Source of the DNA: Arenibacter certesii DSM 19833
Lineage (GTDB): Bacteria; Bacteroidota; Bacteroidia; Flavobacteriales; Flavobacteriaceae
Reading direction: 5' to 3'
NCBI RefSeq assembly: GCF_000429545.1
Contig: NZ_AUCB01000015.1
Location: 49,829 to 113,828 of the forward strand
Length of the DNA stretch: 64,000 nt
The notes below the pieces were generated by a model that saw nothing but the letters and a program-made list of their open reading frames with translations, made no database searches and was not told the origin of the DNA. Positions 43,098-52,755 of this stretch are shown here, in pieces. The translations under genes and the position numbers were made by a program. Position 1 is the first letter of the stretch. Every line of letters starts with the position of its first letter.

Positions 43098-44891
43098 CTA
43101 TTTATTACCGTGGTCTGACGTAAGGTATTTACGGATTTCTTGGCCCAAAAGGGCATACCCTTTGGCATTTGGATGAAGACCATCAGAGAAAAGGGACGCA
43201 TTTATCTTCTGATCTTTTTGTAGCAGCACTTTCCCTACGTCTGCATAGGCTAAGGCATTGGATTTCGCCATCCTAGCAACTTCTACATTTAAATTTTTAA
43301 TACGCGGTTCCTTCTTTGCTCTAGGAAGTAAACCTACCAACAATAATTTTGCTTTAGGCTGTCTTTGCTGAATTGCCTTTACCAAAAACTCCAATCCAGC
43401 TATAATTTCTTCATCCGAATTAAGATGCAGGTTATTGGTGCCAATCATAAGTACAATTTGCTCAGCTTCAAAACCATCTAACTCTCCCTGATAAACTCGC
43501 CACAGCAAATTTTCTATTCTGTCCCAACCAAATCCAAAATTTCGAGTCTTTACATCTCCAAAGTTGTCTTCCCAGGAGTCGGCACCATTACTTATTGGAG
43601 CTTTTGGCTGTCCTCCCCAGTAGTGGACAATACTGTTCCCAAGAAAACATATTTTTGGTGGATTCTCCTTATTTAACCTCAGTAAGGTTTGATGCCGTTC
43701 TTCCCAAGGATACATTCCAGGCTCCCTAGCTTGCGTAACGGGCTTGGCAGTAGAATTTATACCAACTGGTTCATTCAGTATTCCACGCAACTTTTTCTCA
43801 TAAGCCAGAGCATACTCCATCATCCCCAAGTCCGTAGGATGGGTACCATCCACAAAGCTTTCCATAGATAAATTAATATCATCCTTACTCAACAAATGAA
43901 CGTTGCAAACTCCTGCTTCTTGTAATTGACCAATGGCTTCTTTGGCCATCTTATTTAAATTTTCATACGCTGATTTACGATCAGCATCAACAAGTCCGTC
44001 CGAATAACCACCGTGCTCAACAAGAAGAATAGGCACATTGGGTCTTTTCACTCTAATTTGTATTACCGCATCATTCATCAGTTTTAACACATCCTCTAAG
44101 TTTCGATCTTTCGTAGCCACTAAATTAGGAAGACATTCCAACACCACCACTTTAGCATCAATCTCCGTTATCATATCTATTATTTCAGGTTCTAACCTCC
44201 CATTGCCAGAAAATCCCAAATTAACTAAGGGCCTATCCATTTGACGTTCTAAAATAGATGTCCATGCCATACCCGGCCTCGAAGCACAACCTCCTTGTGC
44301 TATAGAAGTGCCATACACCACAATCGGCTGCTCTTGTCGCAGTGGCAATGGTCGTAAATAGGCTTCGGAAGGCACCCCAATTTCTAACCATTCAACATCA
44401 TTATATAACGGTAGGTACAATTTATACTCCCTACCCTTATCATGATAATTTTCTTTAGGGTTTATATTGCTAAACTGGTACTGAATGGTATCCCCAAAAG
44501 AATAGCGCCCTCTGTACCAATAACGCTCCCCATCGCTGTTCTTTGCATAAAGATCTACACCGCTTACGCCAGTAGCGGGCATGTGGGGCATAGCAAGACT
44601 TCCCTTAACTCCGTACCGCACTACAATAGCTTTGGCATCGCTCCAAAACCGAATGGAGAGTCCGGCTGCATTTTTTGAAAGATTCCAAACCGCAGGTCTT
44701 ACCACTCCCTCAGCTTTATTTGGTAAGCGATTATAAGTACCTATCTCATAATTGTTCCAAGCTTGACCCTCCACTACTGGAAAGTCGGAATTAGAAGGAT
44801 TCCACCACACCATTTCATCCACCTCCTGAGCAGAAAGATTTCCAAAGCCAAGAAAAAATATCGTAAAAAGAAAAAGCCTAATTACATCCAT
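43098..44891 (-). CDS. Secreted protein with two SGNH/GDSL hydrolase domains
   Basis: 597 residues. Signal peptide (LFLFTIFFLGFGNLSAQ), an N-terminal beta-sandwich (about 30-185), then SGNH domain one with VYGTSIAQGG (Ser), GFSGNG and DGTHPTD, and domain two from about residue 410 with FLGNSIVHYW, MIGTNNLHL and SDGLHPNAKG. Both appear to keep Ser, Gly, Asn and Asp/His. Such enzymes remove acetyl or other acyl groups, often from polysaccharides. The tandem fusion is unusual and may act on two sites of one substrate. Confidence 0.88.
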   Translation of the reverse strand: MDVIRLFLFTIFFLGFGNLSAQEVDEMVWWNPSNSDFPVVEGQAWNNYEIGTYNRLPNKAEGVVRPAVWNLSKNAAGLSIRFWSDAKAIVVRYGVKGSLAMPHMPATGVSGVDLYAKNSDGERYWYRGRYSFGDTIQYQFSNINPKENYHDKGREYKLYLPLYNDVEWLEIGVPSEAYLRPLPLRQEQPIVVYGTSIAQGGCASRPGMAWTSILERQMDRPLVNLGFSGNGRLEPEIIDMITEIDAKVVVLECLPNLVATKDRNLEDVLKLMNDAVIQIRVKRPNVPILLVEHGGYSDGLVDADRKSAYENLNKMAKEAIGQLQEAGVCNVHLLSKDDINLSMESFVDGTHPTDLGMMEYALAYEKKLRGILNEPVGINSTAKPVTQAREPGMYPWEERHQTLLRLNKENPPKICFLGNSIVHYWGGQPKAPISNGADSWEDNFGDVKTRNFGFGWDRIENLLWRVYQGELDGFEAEQIVLMIGTNNLHLNSDEEIIAGLEFLVKAIQQRQPKAKLLLVGLLPRAKKEPRIKNLNVEVARMAKSNALAYADVGKVLLQKDQKINASLFSDGLHPNAKGYALLGQEIRKYLTSDHGNK

Positions 44892-45254
44892 ATAACCTTT
44901 ATTAAATGATTGGCATATACTAACTAAAAGTGCACTTTGCCATCTCTTTAATGCATACCGAGCAGACCAATTTAGAAATGAATTTTAACTATAAATTAAA
45001 ATAAATCTATTATCCCTTATCGTAACCTCTCTTAAATTACCCACGCCACATATTGCAACAAACAGCACAACAGAATTGAGATTCCAATAGGTAATAATCA
45101 TCCGTCTAATCTAGACCTTGTAAGTTATTAAATATACATTAAAGTATATAAGTTATCCTATTGAAGATAAAAACTGCCTAAAAACAAAAACCAACCCTAA
45201 GGGCTGGTTCTTGTAAATGGTCAGATAGTGATCTTTAATTCTAAGATCTAAATA
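44892..45254. other. Intergenic region
   Basis: No gene recognised. It holds the FKBP gene's terminator at its right end (45189-45209) and presumably the promoter of the SGNH gene at its left end. The middle is plain AT-rich sequence. Confidence 0.5.
45181..45210 (-). terminator. Terminator of the FKBP gene
   Basis: AACCA-CCC (45189-45197) pairs with GGG-TGGTT (45201-45209) with one mismatch. On the minus strand a T-rich tail follows. Confidence 0.7.
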
Positions 45255-45713
45255 TTAATTTTCCTTATTGATGGAAATGAGATGGACATCAAAAATAAGG
45301 ACGGACCCTCCGGGTATGCCATTATAATTACCACTTCCATACCCAAGATGTGAGGGCACTAATAGCATACCACTACCACCTTCCTTAAAATATTGAATAC
45401 CTTCTGTCCAGCCACTAATAACTCGTTGTAGCGGAAAAGAAATTCCTTTTGCATCACTTTGATCAAATACCTTACCATTGGTATAGTAGCCTTTATAAGC
45501 AACAGTAACCGTAGAAGACGCTACAGGGCGATCCCCATTACCTTCTTCATCAATTACATAATAGAGTCCGCTAGGACTTTTTTCCGCTTGTAAATTGTTT
45601 TTGTCGATGTACGCAATGATTTCTGCATCGTTCTCGGCAACAAAATTGGATTGCTCATCCTTGCCACAGGAGATAAAAAGAATAAGCCCAAGTGCAATTA
45701 ATACATATTTCAT
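45255..45713 (-). CDS. FKBP-type peptidyl-prolyl isomerase lipoprotein
   Basis: 152 residues. Lipobox LFISC (Cys16), a short linker and one FKBP domain (VTVAYKGYYTNGKVFDQS, VISGWTEGIQYFKEGGSG, LVPSHLGYGSG, LIFDVHLISI). The active-site aromatic and acidic positions are kept. It likely assists folding of exported proteins at the outer membrane. It has its own terminator. Confidence 0.94.
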   Translation of the reverse strand: MKYVLIALGLILFISCGKDEQSNFVAENDAEIIAYIDKNNLQAEKSPSGLYYVIDEEGNGDRPVASSTVTVAYKGYYTNGKVFDQSDAKGISFPLQRVISGWTEGIQYFKEGGSGMLLVPSHLGYGSGNYNGIPGGSVLIFDVHLISINKEN

Positions 45714-45793
45714 ATAGTCAATTTTTTTGGGAGCAAATATAATACAATATCACTTCTAGCGATAGCATTTACCTGTTAGACTATTATAAAGAA

Positions 45794-45836
45794 AAACACC
45801 TACCCTGCTAAATTTTAAATAGCAGCGAAGGTGTTT
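45794..45836 (-). terminator. Terminator of the Tat Gfo/Idh gene
   Basis: AAACACCT (45794-45801) pairs with AGGTGTTT (45829-45836) and an inner stem CTGCTA/TAGCAG (45805-45825) adds to it. T residues follow on the minus strand. Confidence 0.78.
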
Positions 45837-45856
45837 CAAAGATTGAATATTTGAAA

Positions 45857-47323
45857 TTAAACTACAAAACCGTCTCTATAGATTCTGGTTACAAACTGAT
45901 TTGCCTCTTCCTGATTAGTAATTCGCATGTTTTCTCCATCCCACAATAGTTTTTTTCGGGCATAGAATTCCATTTTTCCTTTTTCATTCTCCTTTCTCAA
46001 TAAGTAACTTCTTATAGCTAAATTACCCATTAATACTGTCTCTGTCATAGGTCCCGCGTAATCAAAGGAAGATGTTAGCCCTAAATGCGCTGGACTTCCA
46101 AAACCTGCCTTACATGCATCTACCCACAAACGTTGATGTCCATATTCTGGTTCATCACTGGTCTCTACTTCTGGACCAAAATCGGTAGTGCCATCATTTA
46201 AATATAACTTTGGCATTAATGGGGAGCTGTCATTGATATTGGTAGAGATAATCCCATTTTCACCAATAATCAGAACGCCATTCCGACTTCCGTCACCACC
46301 AATTTCGTGATCAGCGGGGATAATCTCGGGATGCGAAGGCCTAATTCCCCCATCGCTCCAAGTCATTTCTATGGGAGAGCCGCTTTTTTCGGTAGCAGCA
46401 AAATGCAAGGTTATAAACGAGGAAGCTGGGCATCCTTCTGGGTGATAGTCCGGATTCCACATATCTGTATACACTGCACCAACACTGCATTCTGCATCAG
46501 TTGGATATTTTAGTCCGAGGGTACGGAATGGAATATCAATTAAATGACATCCCACATCGCCAAGGGCACCAGTACCATAATCCCACCATCCACGCCATCC
46601 AAAGGGATGCATATTTGGGGTATAAGGCTTTAATGCTGCTGGACCTAACCAAAGATCCCAATTAAGGGCATTAGGCTTGGAGCTTGGATCTGGCTGTGGC
46701 ATGGCACCTCCTTGCGGCCAAACCGGACGATTGGTCCATACCTGTACTTTAGCTATTTTACCCAACACTCCAGAATCTATCCATTTCTGAACCATTCCCA
46801 GAAGTGGATTAGAGCCACCCTGATTTCCCATTTGGGTCACAATCTTTTTGTCCCTAGCCATTTCGGTAAGCATCCTAGCTTCCCGAATATTATGGGTCAT
46901 TGGCTTTTGCACATAAACATGGATACCACGCTGCATAGCGTACACTGCTGCCGGACCATGAACATGGTCTGGAGTAGAAATGGTCACCGCATCAATTCCC
47001 TTTTCTTTATCTAACATTTCCCTATAATCCGCATATAATTTCGCTTTTGGAAATAGCGCTACTGACCTAGTGGCCGATCCAGAGAAGTCTACATCACAAA
47101 GGGCAACTACGTTTTCCCTTCCTCCAACCGAAGCATTGCGAATATCACTAGACCCTTTTCCTCCAGAACCAATTGCAGCTAAATTTAAGCGGTCGCTAGG
47201 GGCCGTGTAGCCTACTCCACCCAGTACAAATCTGGGTACGATAAAAATTGAGGAAGCCATAGCCCCCTTTTTAATGAATGAACGACGGGAAGCGTCGGCT
47301 TTGGTTGGTTTTTTTTTCTCCAT
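45857..47323 (-). CDS. Tat-exported Gfo/Idh/MocA family oxidoreductase
   Basis: 488 residues. The Tat-type signal SRRSFIKKGAMASSIFIVP follows a lysine-rich lead. NAD fold AAIGSGGKGSSDIRNASVGG, then VQKPMTHNIREA (the EKP motif appears here as QKP), and HPFGWRGWWDYGTGALGDVG. It is of the same layout as the protein at 29584. The E-to-Q change in the usually invariant EKP is noted. Probable periplasmic sugar dehydrogenase, though the change makes catalysis less certain. Confidence 0.88.
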   Translation of the reverse strand: MEKKKPTKADASRRSFIKKGAMASSIFIVPRFVLGGVGYTAPSDRLNLAAIGSGGKGSSDIRNASVGGRENVVALCDVDFSGSATRSVALFPKAKLYADYREMLDKEKGIDAVTISTPDHVHGPAAVYAMQRGIHVYVQKPMTHNIREARMLTEMARDKKIVTQMGNQGGSNPLLGMVQKWIDSGVLGKIAKVQVWTNRPVWPQGGAMPQPDPSSKPNALNWDLWLGPAALKPYTPNMHPFGWRGWWDYGTGALGDVGCHLIDIPFRTLGLKYPTDAECSVGAVYTDMWNPDYHPEGCPASSFITLHFAATEKSGSPIEMTWSDGGIRPSHPEIIPADHEIGGDGSRNGVLIIGENGIISTNINDSSPLMPKLYLNDGTTDFGPEVETSDEPEYGHQRLWVDACKAGFGSPAHLGLTSSFDYAGPMTETVLMGNLAIRSYLLRKENEKGKMEFYARKKLLWDGENMRITNQEEANQFVTRIYRDGFVV

Positions 47324-47778
47324 GATTACATAATTTTTAAAGTCGAAATGCTAAATACCCCAAGTGTTGGACTTAGGATTAGCTCAACAATTACCTTAAC
47401 AAGATTGGCTGTGCTGATTAAGTGAATTGCGGAATATAAAACAGACCTCCTTCCAACACATATTTAAACCGTGATTGTTTCATCGCAATATTAAACTAAC
47501 AGCAATATAATCCGTATAATAGAAAATAACCAACGGAATTTTATCGAATTCCAATCAAAATTTGTCTTGCTTAAGCAAAATCTCCTTTCTAATTTTTTAA
47601 GTTCCAAAACTAACCATAACAAAGACTAGGGGGTATAGAGGTAGCTTATTCTTCATAAAGGAAGAAACTGAAGAAATACCAAGTCGAGAATTATAGCTAA
47701 AATAGAAAAGCCACCGCTTACAAAAGAGCAAGTGATGACTTATATACTCAATAAAATAAATATTCTCTATGAAATGTG
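47324..47778. other. Intergenic region
   Basis: No gene recognised. A small stem, GGAATT/AATTCC, occurs near 47534-47551. The left end should hold the promoter of the Gfo/Idh gene at 47323, but no perfect -7 box was found. Confidence 0.45.
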
Positions 47779-48207
47779 CTAGTTTGTCTTTAGTACATAT
47801 AGACCACTTTCCTTTTTGTTAAAACCTATACTTTTATAGAGCGTAATAGCCTCCACTCGCTTATCATTACTAAAAAGTAAAATTTCTGATAGTCCTTTCT
47901 TCTTACCTTCATCCACCAATTTCTCCATCAACTTACGACCTAATCCCTGACCGCGATAGGCTTTATCCACAACTACATCTTCTACCCAGCCCTTATACCC
48001 AGACACTACCGTATATGCACACATAAGTGCCATACCCACCAACTTATCCTTGTCCATACAGTAGGCGAAGGTGATATCGTTCTCTGGTTTAAAAATTTCC
48101 GCAAGATTCACCTGCTCTATGGAAGCATTTAACTGGGAAAATAAATCTTTAGCTTGTTGTGCAATACTATCGTTTACATCGGATGGCTGTAAAATGGCAA
48201 TTTTCAT
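47779..48207 (-). CDS. GNAT family N-acetyltransferase
   Basis: 142 residues. Acetyl-CoA binding motif A is VDKAYRGQGLGRKLMEKL, preceded by GYKGWVEDVVV and followed by ILLFSNDKRVEAITLYKSIGF. The substrate cannot be predicted. It is monocistronic and has a terminator on its upstream side that serves the ThuA gene. Confidence 0.9.
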   Translation of the reverse strand: MKIAILQPSDVNDSIAQQAKDLFSQLNASIEQVNLAEIFKPENDITFAYCMDKDKLVGMALMCAYTVVSGYKGWVEDVVVDKAYRGQGLGRKLMEKLVDEGKKKGLSEILLFSNDKRVEAITLYKSIGFNKKESGLYVLKTN

Positions 48208-48343
48208 GTTGATTCCTTTAGATTTCCTACATTCTTTTAAAAAGGTCTGTTAAGACAAACCCCTTTATTGGGTAAGCTCCATGCTTAGCAATATGTAAAG
48301 ATATGAAAGGTTTTGGGATTGTTGACTGACATCTTAATCGTAT

Positions 48344-48400
48344 AAAAAAATCCCATCCAAAAGAAGACTAAAACTATTTAGTATTCTTTAGTGGATAGGA
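48344..48400 (-). terminator. Terminator of the ThuA gene
   Basis: On the minus strand TCCTATCC (48393-48400) pairs with GGATGGGA (48351-48358) and seven T residues follow. One G-T wobble lies in the stem. Confidence 0.7.
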
Positions 48401-48469
48401 CTATTTTAAAAGATTGGTGGTTATTTAAAAAAAAGGAAAGAACAAGTCCTACCTATTCCTTTTCTACAA

Positions 48470-49291
48470 TTAGTTAGGCACCTGTTTTCTACCTAAGCAG
48501 TATTCTATACCACCCACAAGGTGCTGCCTGAAGTTTAAGTCATCGTATGCTTCATCAGTGTGGCCTAAGCCCGTATAAAAAGCCCTTCCCCCATCATATT
48601 CATGGTACCAGGCTATAGGGTGATTGTCCCCATTTTCACCTCCTGTATAACTACTCTCGTCCAACTTCATCAATACATTTATGTCTGGATTAATATCCTT
48701 AAAATTATACCATTCGTCAAAATGAGTCCAAGTCTCCGCCAAATGCTCGGTAGCTGGATGGTTCTGATCTACTACCTCAATTACTGCATCTTGCTGTTTG
48801 GGGTGACTAATAAAATAAGCACCTACTAGCTTGCCATACCACGGCCACTCATATTCTGTATCAGCAGCAGCGTGAATACCCATGTAATTTCCCCCGCTAC
48901 GAATATATCCTTCAAAGGCAGCCTCCTCGGCATCGCCCAAAACATCCATTGTAGTGTTCAAAAATATGACCAATTGATATTTTTTAAGATTAGCAGTATT
49001 AAATTGAAGGGAATCTTCTGTCTGTGTTACTTGGAAATTATTGGCTACTCCCAATTTTACCAAGGTAGCTACCCCTTTTTCAATGGAGCCATGCCGAAAA
49101 CCGTTGGTCTTTGTAAAAACCAAAACTTGATCCTTATTCATTTTTGTCGCAGGAACCAAACGCTGTGGCTTAACTTCCGAATTAGTATGTAAATGGGGAT
49201 TTAAAATCACCTCTTCTTCAATTTTGGCGCTACCGCATCCGATAACAAATGCCAAGACGATAAACGCCAAAGCAGGTTTAAAAACTTTCAT
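48470..49291 (-). CDS. ThuA domain lipoprotein
   Basis: 273 residues. Lipobox FVIGC (Cys19), then a ThuA (trehalose-utilisation/glutamine-amidotransferase-like) domain: FTKTNGFRHGSIEKG, YIRSGGNYMGIHAAADTEY, GRAFYTGLGHTDEAYDD. Such domains occur in Bacteroidota sugar-oxidation loci alongside Gfo/Idh and DUF1080 proteins. The function is unproven, but the neighbourhood (Tat Gfo/Idh gene) supports a role in sugar oxidation. Confidence 0.88.
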   Translation of the reverse strand: MKVFKPALAFIVLAFVIGCGSAKIEEEVILNPHLHTNSEVKPQRLVPATKMNKDQVLVFTKTNGFRHGSIEKGVATLVKLGVANNFQVTQTEDSLQFNTANLKKYQLVIFLNTTMDVLGDAEEAAFEGYIRSGGNYMGIHAAADTEYEWPWYGKLVGAYFISHPKQQDAVIEVVDQNHPATEHLAETWTHFDEWYNFKDINPDINVLMKLDESSYTGGENGDNHPIAWYHEYDGGRAFYTGLGHTDEAYDDLNFRQHLVGGIEYCLGRKQVPN

Positions 49292-49474
49292 ATAGTTCTA
49301 CATTTTACTTAATGAATGATAAATATCGATAAATAAATCGAAATTAAGGTTACTTTTTTACTCAATTAAAAAGACAATTGGTTGTAAAAAACCATAAATC
49401 AACTTAAATAACACAAAATCCCTCGCAAGACGTCCCAAGAAAATCCCATTGCACACTTCTTGAACGAGAATAGC

Positions 49475-50365
49475 TTAAACGTTGGACATAGACATCAGGT
49501 ATTTTTTTGGAGTTGTACCGTACTTTTTCTTAAAGGCAGAAATAAAATGACTAGCCGTACTATACCCTACTTTTAGCCCTACTTCATTTACGTTATACTT
49601 CCCTGTTTCCAACATATTACGGGCATACTCCATCTTATAATCGAACAAAAAACTAAAAACAGTATCTCCATAAATTTGTTTAAAACCATCCTTCAACTTC
49701 TTTAAACTAAGCCCTATTTCTTCGGAAAGCTCCACTAAGGTTGGAGGTTCGGCCATACGGGAAATCATTATTTCTTTCGCTTTGCGAATTCGTCTTACAT
49801 TGTCCTCGTCTACCAAAAACGGACATTGCTCCATATCGGTATCCCCAGTTTTATTAAAGTACAAGGAAATAAGTTCATATACCTTACCCTTTACATAAAG
49901 CTCTTTAATAGATTTATGTAAATTGTAATTCATAACCTGACTTAAAACTACAGCAATGGCTGGCGAGACAGGATCTTGAGAATAATACTTCTTATCCTTG
50001 TTCTCCGCACTTAGGAATGGGATATAATCGGCCTCCTTAGAAAATAGGGAGTGAAATTTACGAATGGTCATCACTACGGAAACCATCCAAGAATTAGGGT
50101 TTAATTCCAAATTAAGAGGCAAATCTATCTGGGTATTATAAAGTAACAAAGAATTTTCTTCGGTTACCTCCAAAGCATACCTCCCTTCATTAAAGATAAA
50201 CTTGGCACCTCCTTTTAAACAGAAGTGAAATTGAATATGCGTACTGTCTATCTCTCGTGTAACTGTCTGACTATCAATACTATCGTTCTGGATTTTTAAC
50301 AAGTAAAAACCTTCTTCAACAAAAACCTCCTCAAAGGAACCTTCAGCGATGTTTTTCTCTTCCAT
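49475..50365 (-). CDS. AraC family transcriptional regulator divergent from hemA
   Basis: 296 residues. An N-terminal cupin-like part (HFCLKGGAKFIFNEGRYAL) and a C-terminal pair of helix-turn-helix units (TLVELSEEIGLSLKKLKDGF and NVNEVGLKVGYSTASHFISA). It faces hemA across 202 bases, suggesting it controls haem synthesis or is autoregulated from the same region, possibly sensing iron or haem. That function is inferred from position only. Confidence 0.92.
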   Translation of the reverse strand: MEEKNIAEGSFEEVFVEEGFYLLKIQNDSIDSQTVTREIDSTHIQFHFCLKGGAKFIFNEGRYALEVTEENSLLLYNTQIDLPLNLELNPNSWMVSVVMTIRKFHSLFSKEADYIPFLSAENKDKKYYSQDPVSPAIAVVLSQVMNYNLHKSIKELYVKGKVYELISLYFNKTGDTDMEQCPFLVDEDNVRRIRKAKEIMISRMAEPPTLVELSEEIGLSLKKLKDGFKQIYGDTVFSFLFDYKMEYARNMLETGKYNVNEVGLKVGYSTASHFISAFKKKYGTTPKKYLMSMSNV

Positions 50366-50501
50366 AATCTGTTTTTATATACGAATCTATTTAGATGCAT
50401 TCTAAATAACATGGAGTAAAAACTCCTTCATTCCCGCTAAAATATAGCATTAGCGGCATTTATATACTAAAATAAGGTTAAAATACCATAATCGACACTT
50501 A

Positions 50502-50547
50502 TTGTTCTCCTAGCGTTATTTTATTAACTTTGTTGCCGTTAAATTTG
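50502..50547 (+). promoter_or_regulatory. Tandem hemA promoter boxes
   Basis: TTG (50502-50504), a 20-base spacer and TAACTTTG (50525-50532) form a consensus promoter; a second perfect -7 box, TAAATTTG (50540-50547), lies 15 bases on. Two starts for the haem operon are possible. Confidence 0.65.
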
Positions 50548-50567
50548 TGGCGCTCTGAAGAGATCTT

Positions 50568-51824
50568 ATGAAAGATTATAATATTTCCAAACACAGTTCA
50601 TTTTATGCGATAGGCCTTAACTATAAAAAGGCAGACGCAGTTATTCGTGGCAAATTCAGTTTGGACGAGAATGCGATAAACCGACTTCTTGAACAAGCAA
50701 AGCTAATAGATCTAGATGATCTATTGGTCACTTCTACCTGTAATAGAACCGAACTATACGGTTTTGCCCAACATCCTTTCCAATTGATAAAATTGTTATG
50801 CGATAACACACAAGGATCATTGGAGGAGTTCCAAGAAGTAGCCTATGTATACAAAAATAACGACGCTATTAATCATATTTTCAGGATGGGAACTGGATTG
50901 GACAGTCAGATTTTGGGCGATTTTGAAATTATTAGTCAATTACGTCAAAGCTTTAACAGATCCAAAAAGCATAAAATGGCCCAACCTTTTATGGAGCGGT
51001 TGTGCAATTCTGTAATTCAGGCGAGTAGACGTATTAAGAATGAGACCGAAATTTCATCGGGTGCTACCTCGGTAGCCTTCGCCTCGGTTCATTACATAAT
51101 TAATACGATTCCCGAGATTTCGGAAAAGAATATTCTCCTGTTTGGAACAGGAAAAATTGGAAGAAATACGTGTGAAAACCTTATAAAGCATACCAAAAAC
51201 TCACATATTACCCTCATTAACCGCACCAAAGACAAGGCGGAGAAAATTGCTGGTAAATTTAATTTGATCGTAAAGGACTATGGGGACCTACAAACGGAGA
51301 TCCGTAACACCGATGTTCTTATCGTTGCTACTGGTGCTCAAACCCCTACCATTTCCAAGGAGTTGATCCACACCAAAAAACCATTATTAATTTTGGACCT
51401 ATCTATTCCCAAGAACGTAGATGAAAATGTTACCGAATTGGATAACGTTACTGTGGTACATCTAGATCATTTATCGCAAATGACAGATGAAACCTTGGAG
51501 AACAGAAGAAAATATGTCCCTCAGGCCGAAGCGATCATAGAGGAGGTAAAGGAAGATTTTATCAAATGGTTGGAAACTAGGAAATTTGCACCGGTAATTA
51601 AGGCTCTAAAGAAGAAACTTAAAACAATGAAGGACGAGGAGTTGGATTTTCAGAGCAAGAAGCTCACCAATTTTAACTCTAAGCAAGCAGATATTGTCAC
51701 CGAACGTGTTATTCAGAAAATCACCACGCAATTTGCCAATCATTTAAAGGACAAAGAAATTGATTCCGATACCAGTTTAGAACTTATACAACGAGTTTTT
51801 CAACTAGAAGTGGAATCGAAATGA
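50568..51824 (+). CDS. hemA: Glutamyl-tRNA reductase
   Basis: 418 residues. Catalytic Cys58 in TSTCNRTELYGF, GTGLDSQILGDFEIISQLR, NADPH fold LLFGTGKIGRNTCENLI and a C-terminal dimerisation helix. It reduces glutamyl-tRNA to glutamate-1-semialdehyde, the first committed step of C5 haem synthesis. It begins the rightward hem operon and overlaps hemC by four bases. The next enzyme, HemL, is not in the window. Confidence 0.96.
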   Translation: MKDYNISKHSSFYAIGLNYKKADAVIRGKFSLDENAINRLLEQAKLIDLDDLLVTSTCNRTELYGFAQHPFQLIKLLCDNTQGSLEEFQEVAYVYKNNDAINHIFRMGTGLDSQILGDFEIISQLRQSFNRSKKHKMAQPFMERLCNSVIQASRRIKNETEISSGATSVAFASVHYIINTIPEISEKNILLFGTGKIGRNTCENLIKHTKNSHITLINRTKDKAEKIAGKFNLIVKDYGDLQTEIRNTDVLIVATGAQTPTISKELIHTKKPLLILDLSIPKNVDENVTELDNVTVVHLDHLSQMTDETLENRRKYVPQAEAIIEEVKEDFIKWLETRKFAPVIKALKKKLKTMKDEELDFQSKKLTNFNSKQADIVTERVIQKITTQFANHLKDKEIDSDTSLELIQRVFQLEVESK

Positions 51825-52729
51825 AAACAATAAGAATTGGCACGCGCGATAGTCAACTTGCACTATGGCAAGCCCATACCGTACAATCGGAATTAGAGGC
51901 TCTTGGTTATAAAACCGAGATTGTATCCGTAAAATCTACTGGAGATCTATTGCTTAACAGACCCCTTTATGAATTGGGGATCGTTGGCATATTCACCAAA
52001 ACCCTGGACATTGCTATGTTAAATGGTCAGGTGGATATTGCAGTACATTCCATGAAAGATGTCCCAACACGCCTACCGAAGGGAATTATACAATCTGCCG
52101 TAATGCCTAGGGCCAATACACAGGATATTTTGGTCCATAAGGATTTAGATTTTCTTAACGGTGAAGGCACCGTAGCCACTGGAAGCCTAAGAAGACAAGC
52201 ACAATGGCTGAACAAATACCCTAATCATAGTGTTACGGATATACGGGGCAACGTAAATACCCGACTACAAAAACTACAGGATAATACTTGGAACGCGGCC
52301 ATTTTCGCAAAGGCAGGCTTAGAACGCATTCAAGTATTACCAGAAAACCATATAGACCTGGATTGGATGATACCCGCCCCGGCACAAGGAGCCATGGTAA
52401 TAGTGACCATGGAAAACGATACCTTTTCTACAGAAGCAGTACGGAAACTAAACCACCATCCCACGGAAATTTGCACCCATGTGGAACGAGAATTTCTTCA
52501 GGTTTTAGAAGGGGGTTGCTCCGCACCAATTGGCGCACTAGCTATCTTAGAAAATGATAATTTGCATTTTGAAGGAGTACTGCTATCGTTAGATGGGAAA
52601 GAAAAAATAGTTGCCAAAAAAACTATTCCTAGTAAAGACTATAAGGAATTTGGAAAAGCTTGCGCTTTAGAGGTCTTGGAAAATGGCGGCAAGGAAATGA
52701 TGGTAGAAATTAAAAAGACACTAGCATAA
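51821..52729 (+). CDS. hemC: Hydroxymethylbilane synthase
   Basis: 302 residues. IGTRDSQLALWQAH, STGDLLL, SLRRQAQ, DIRGNVNTR and the cofactor-bearing Cys in LEGGCSAPIGALA, which carries the dipyrromethane. It polymerises four porphobilinogens. The start ATGA overlaps the hemA stop. Confidence 0.96.
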   Translation: MKTIRIGTRDSQLALWQAHTVQSELEALGYKTEIVSVKSTGDLLLNRPLYELGIVGIFTKTLDIAMLNGQVDIAVHSMKDVPTRLPKGIIQSAVMPRANTQDILVHKDLDFLNGEGTVATGSLRRQAQWLNKYPNHSVTDIRGNVNTRLQKLQDNTWNAAIFAKAGLERIQVLPENHIDLDWMIPAPAQGAMVIVTMENDTFSTEAVRKLNHHPTEICTHVEREFLQVLEGGCSAPIGALAILENDNLHFEGVLLSLDGKEKIVAKKTIPSKDYKEFGKACALEVLENGGKEMMVEIKKTLA

Positions 52730-52755
52730 TCCATGCTCGGAAAAAATAGACATCC

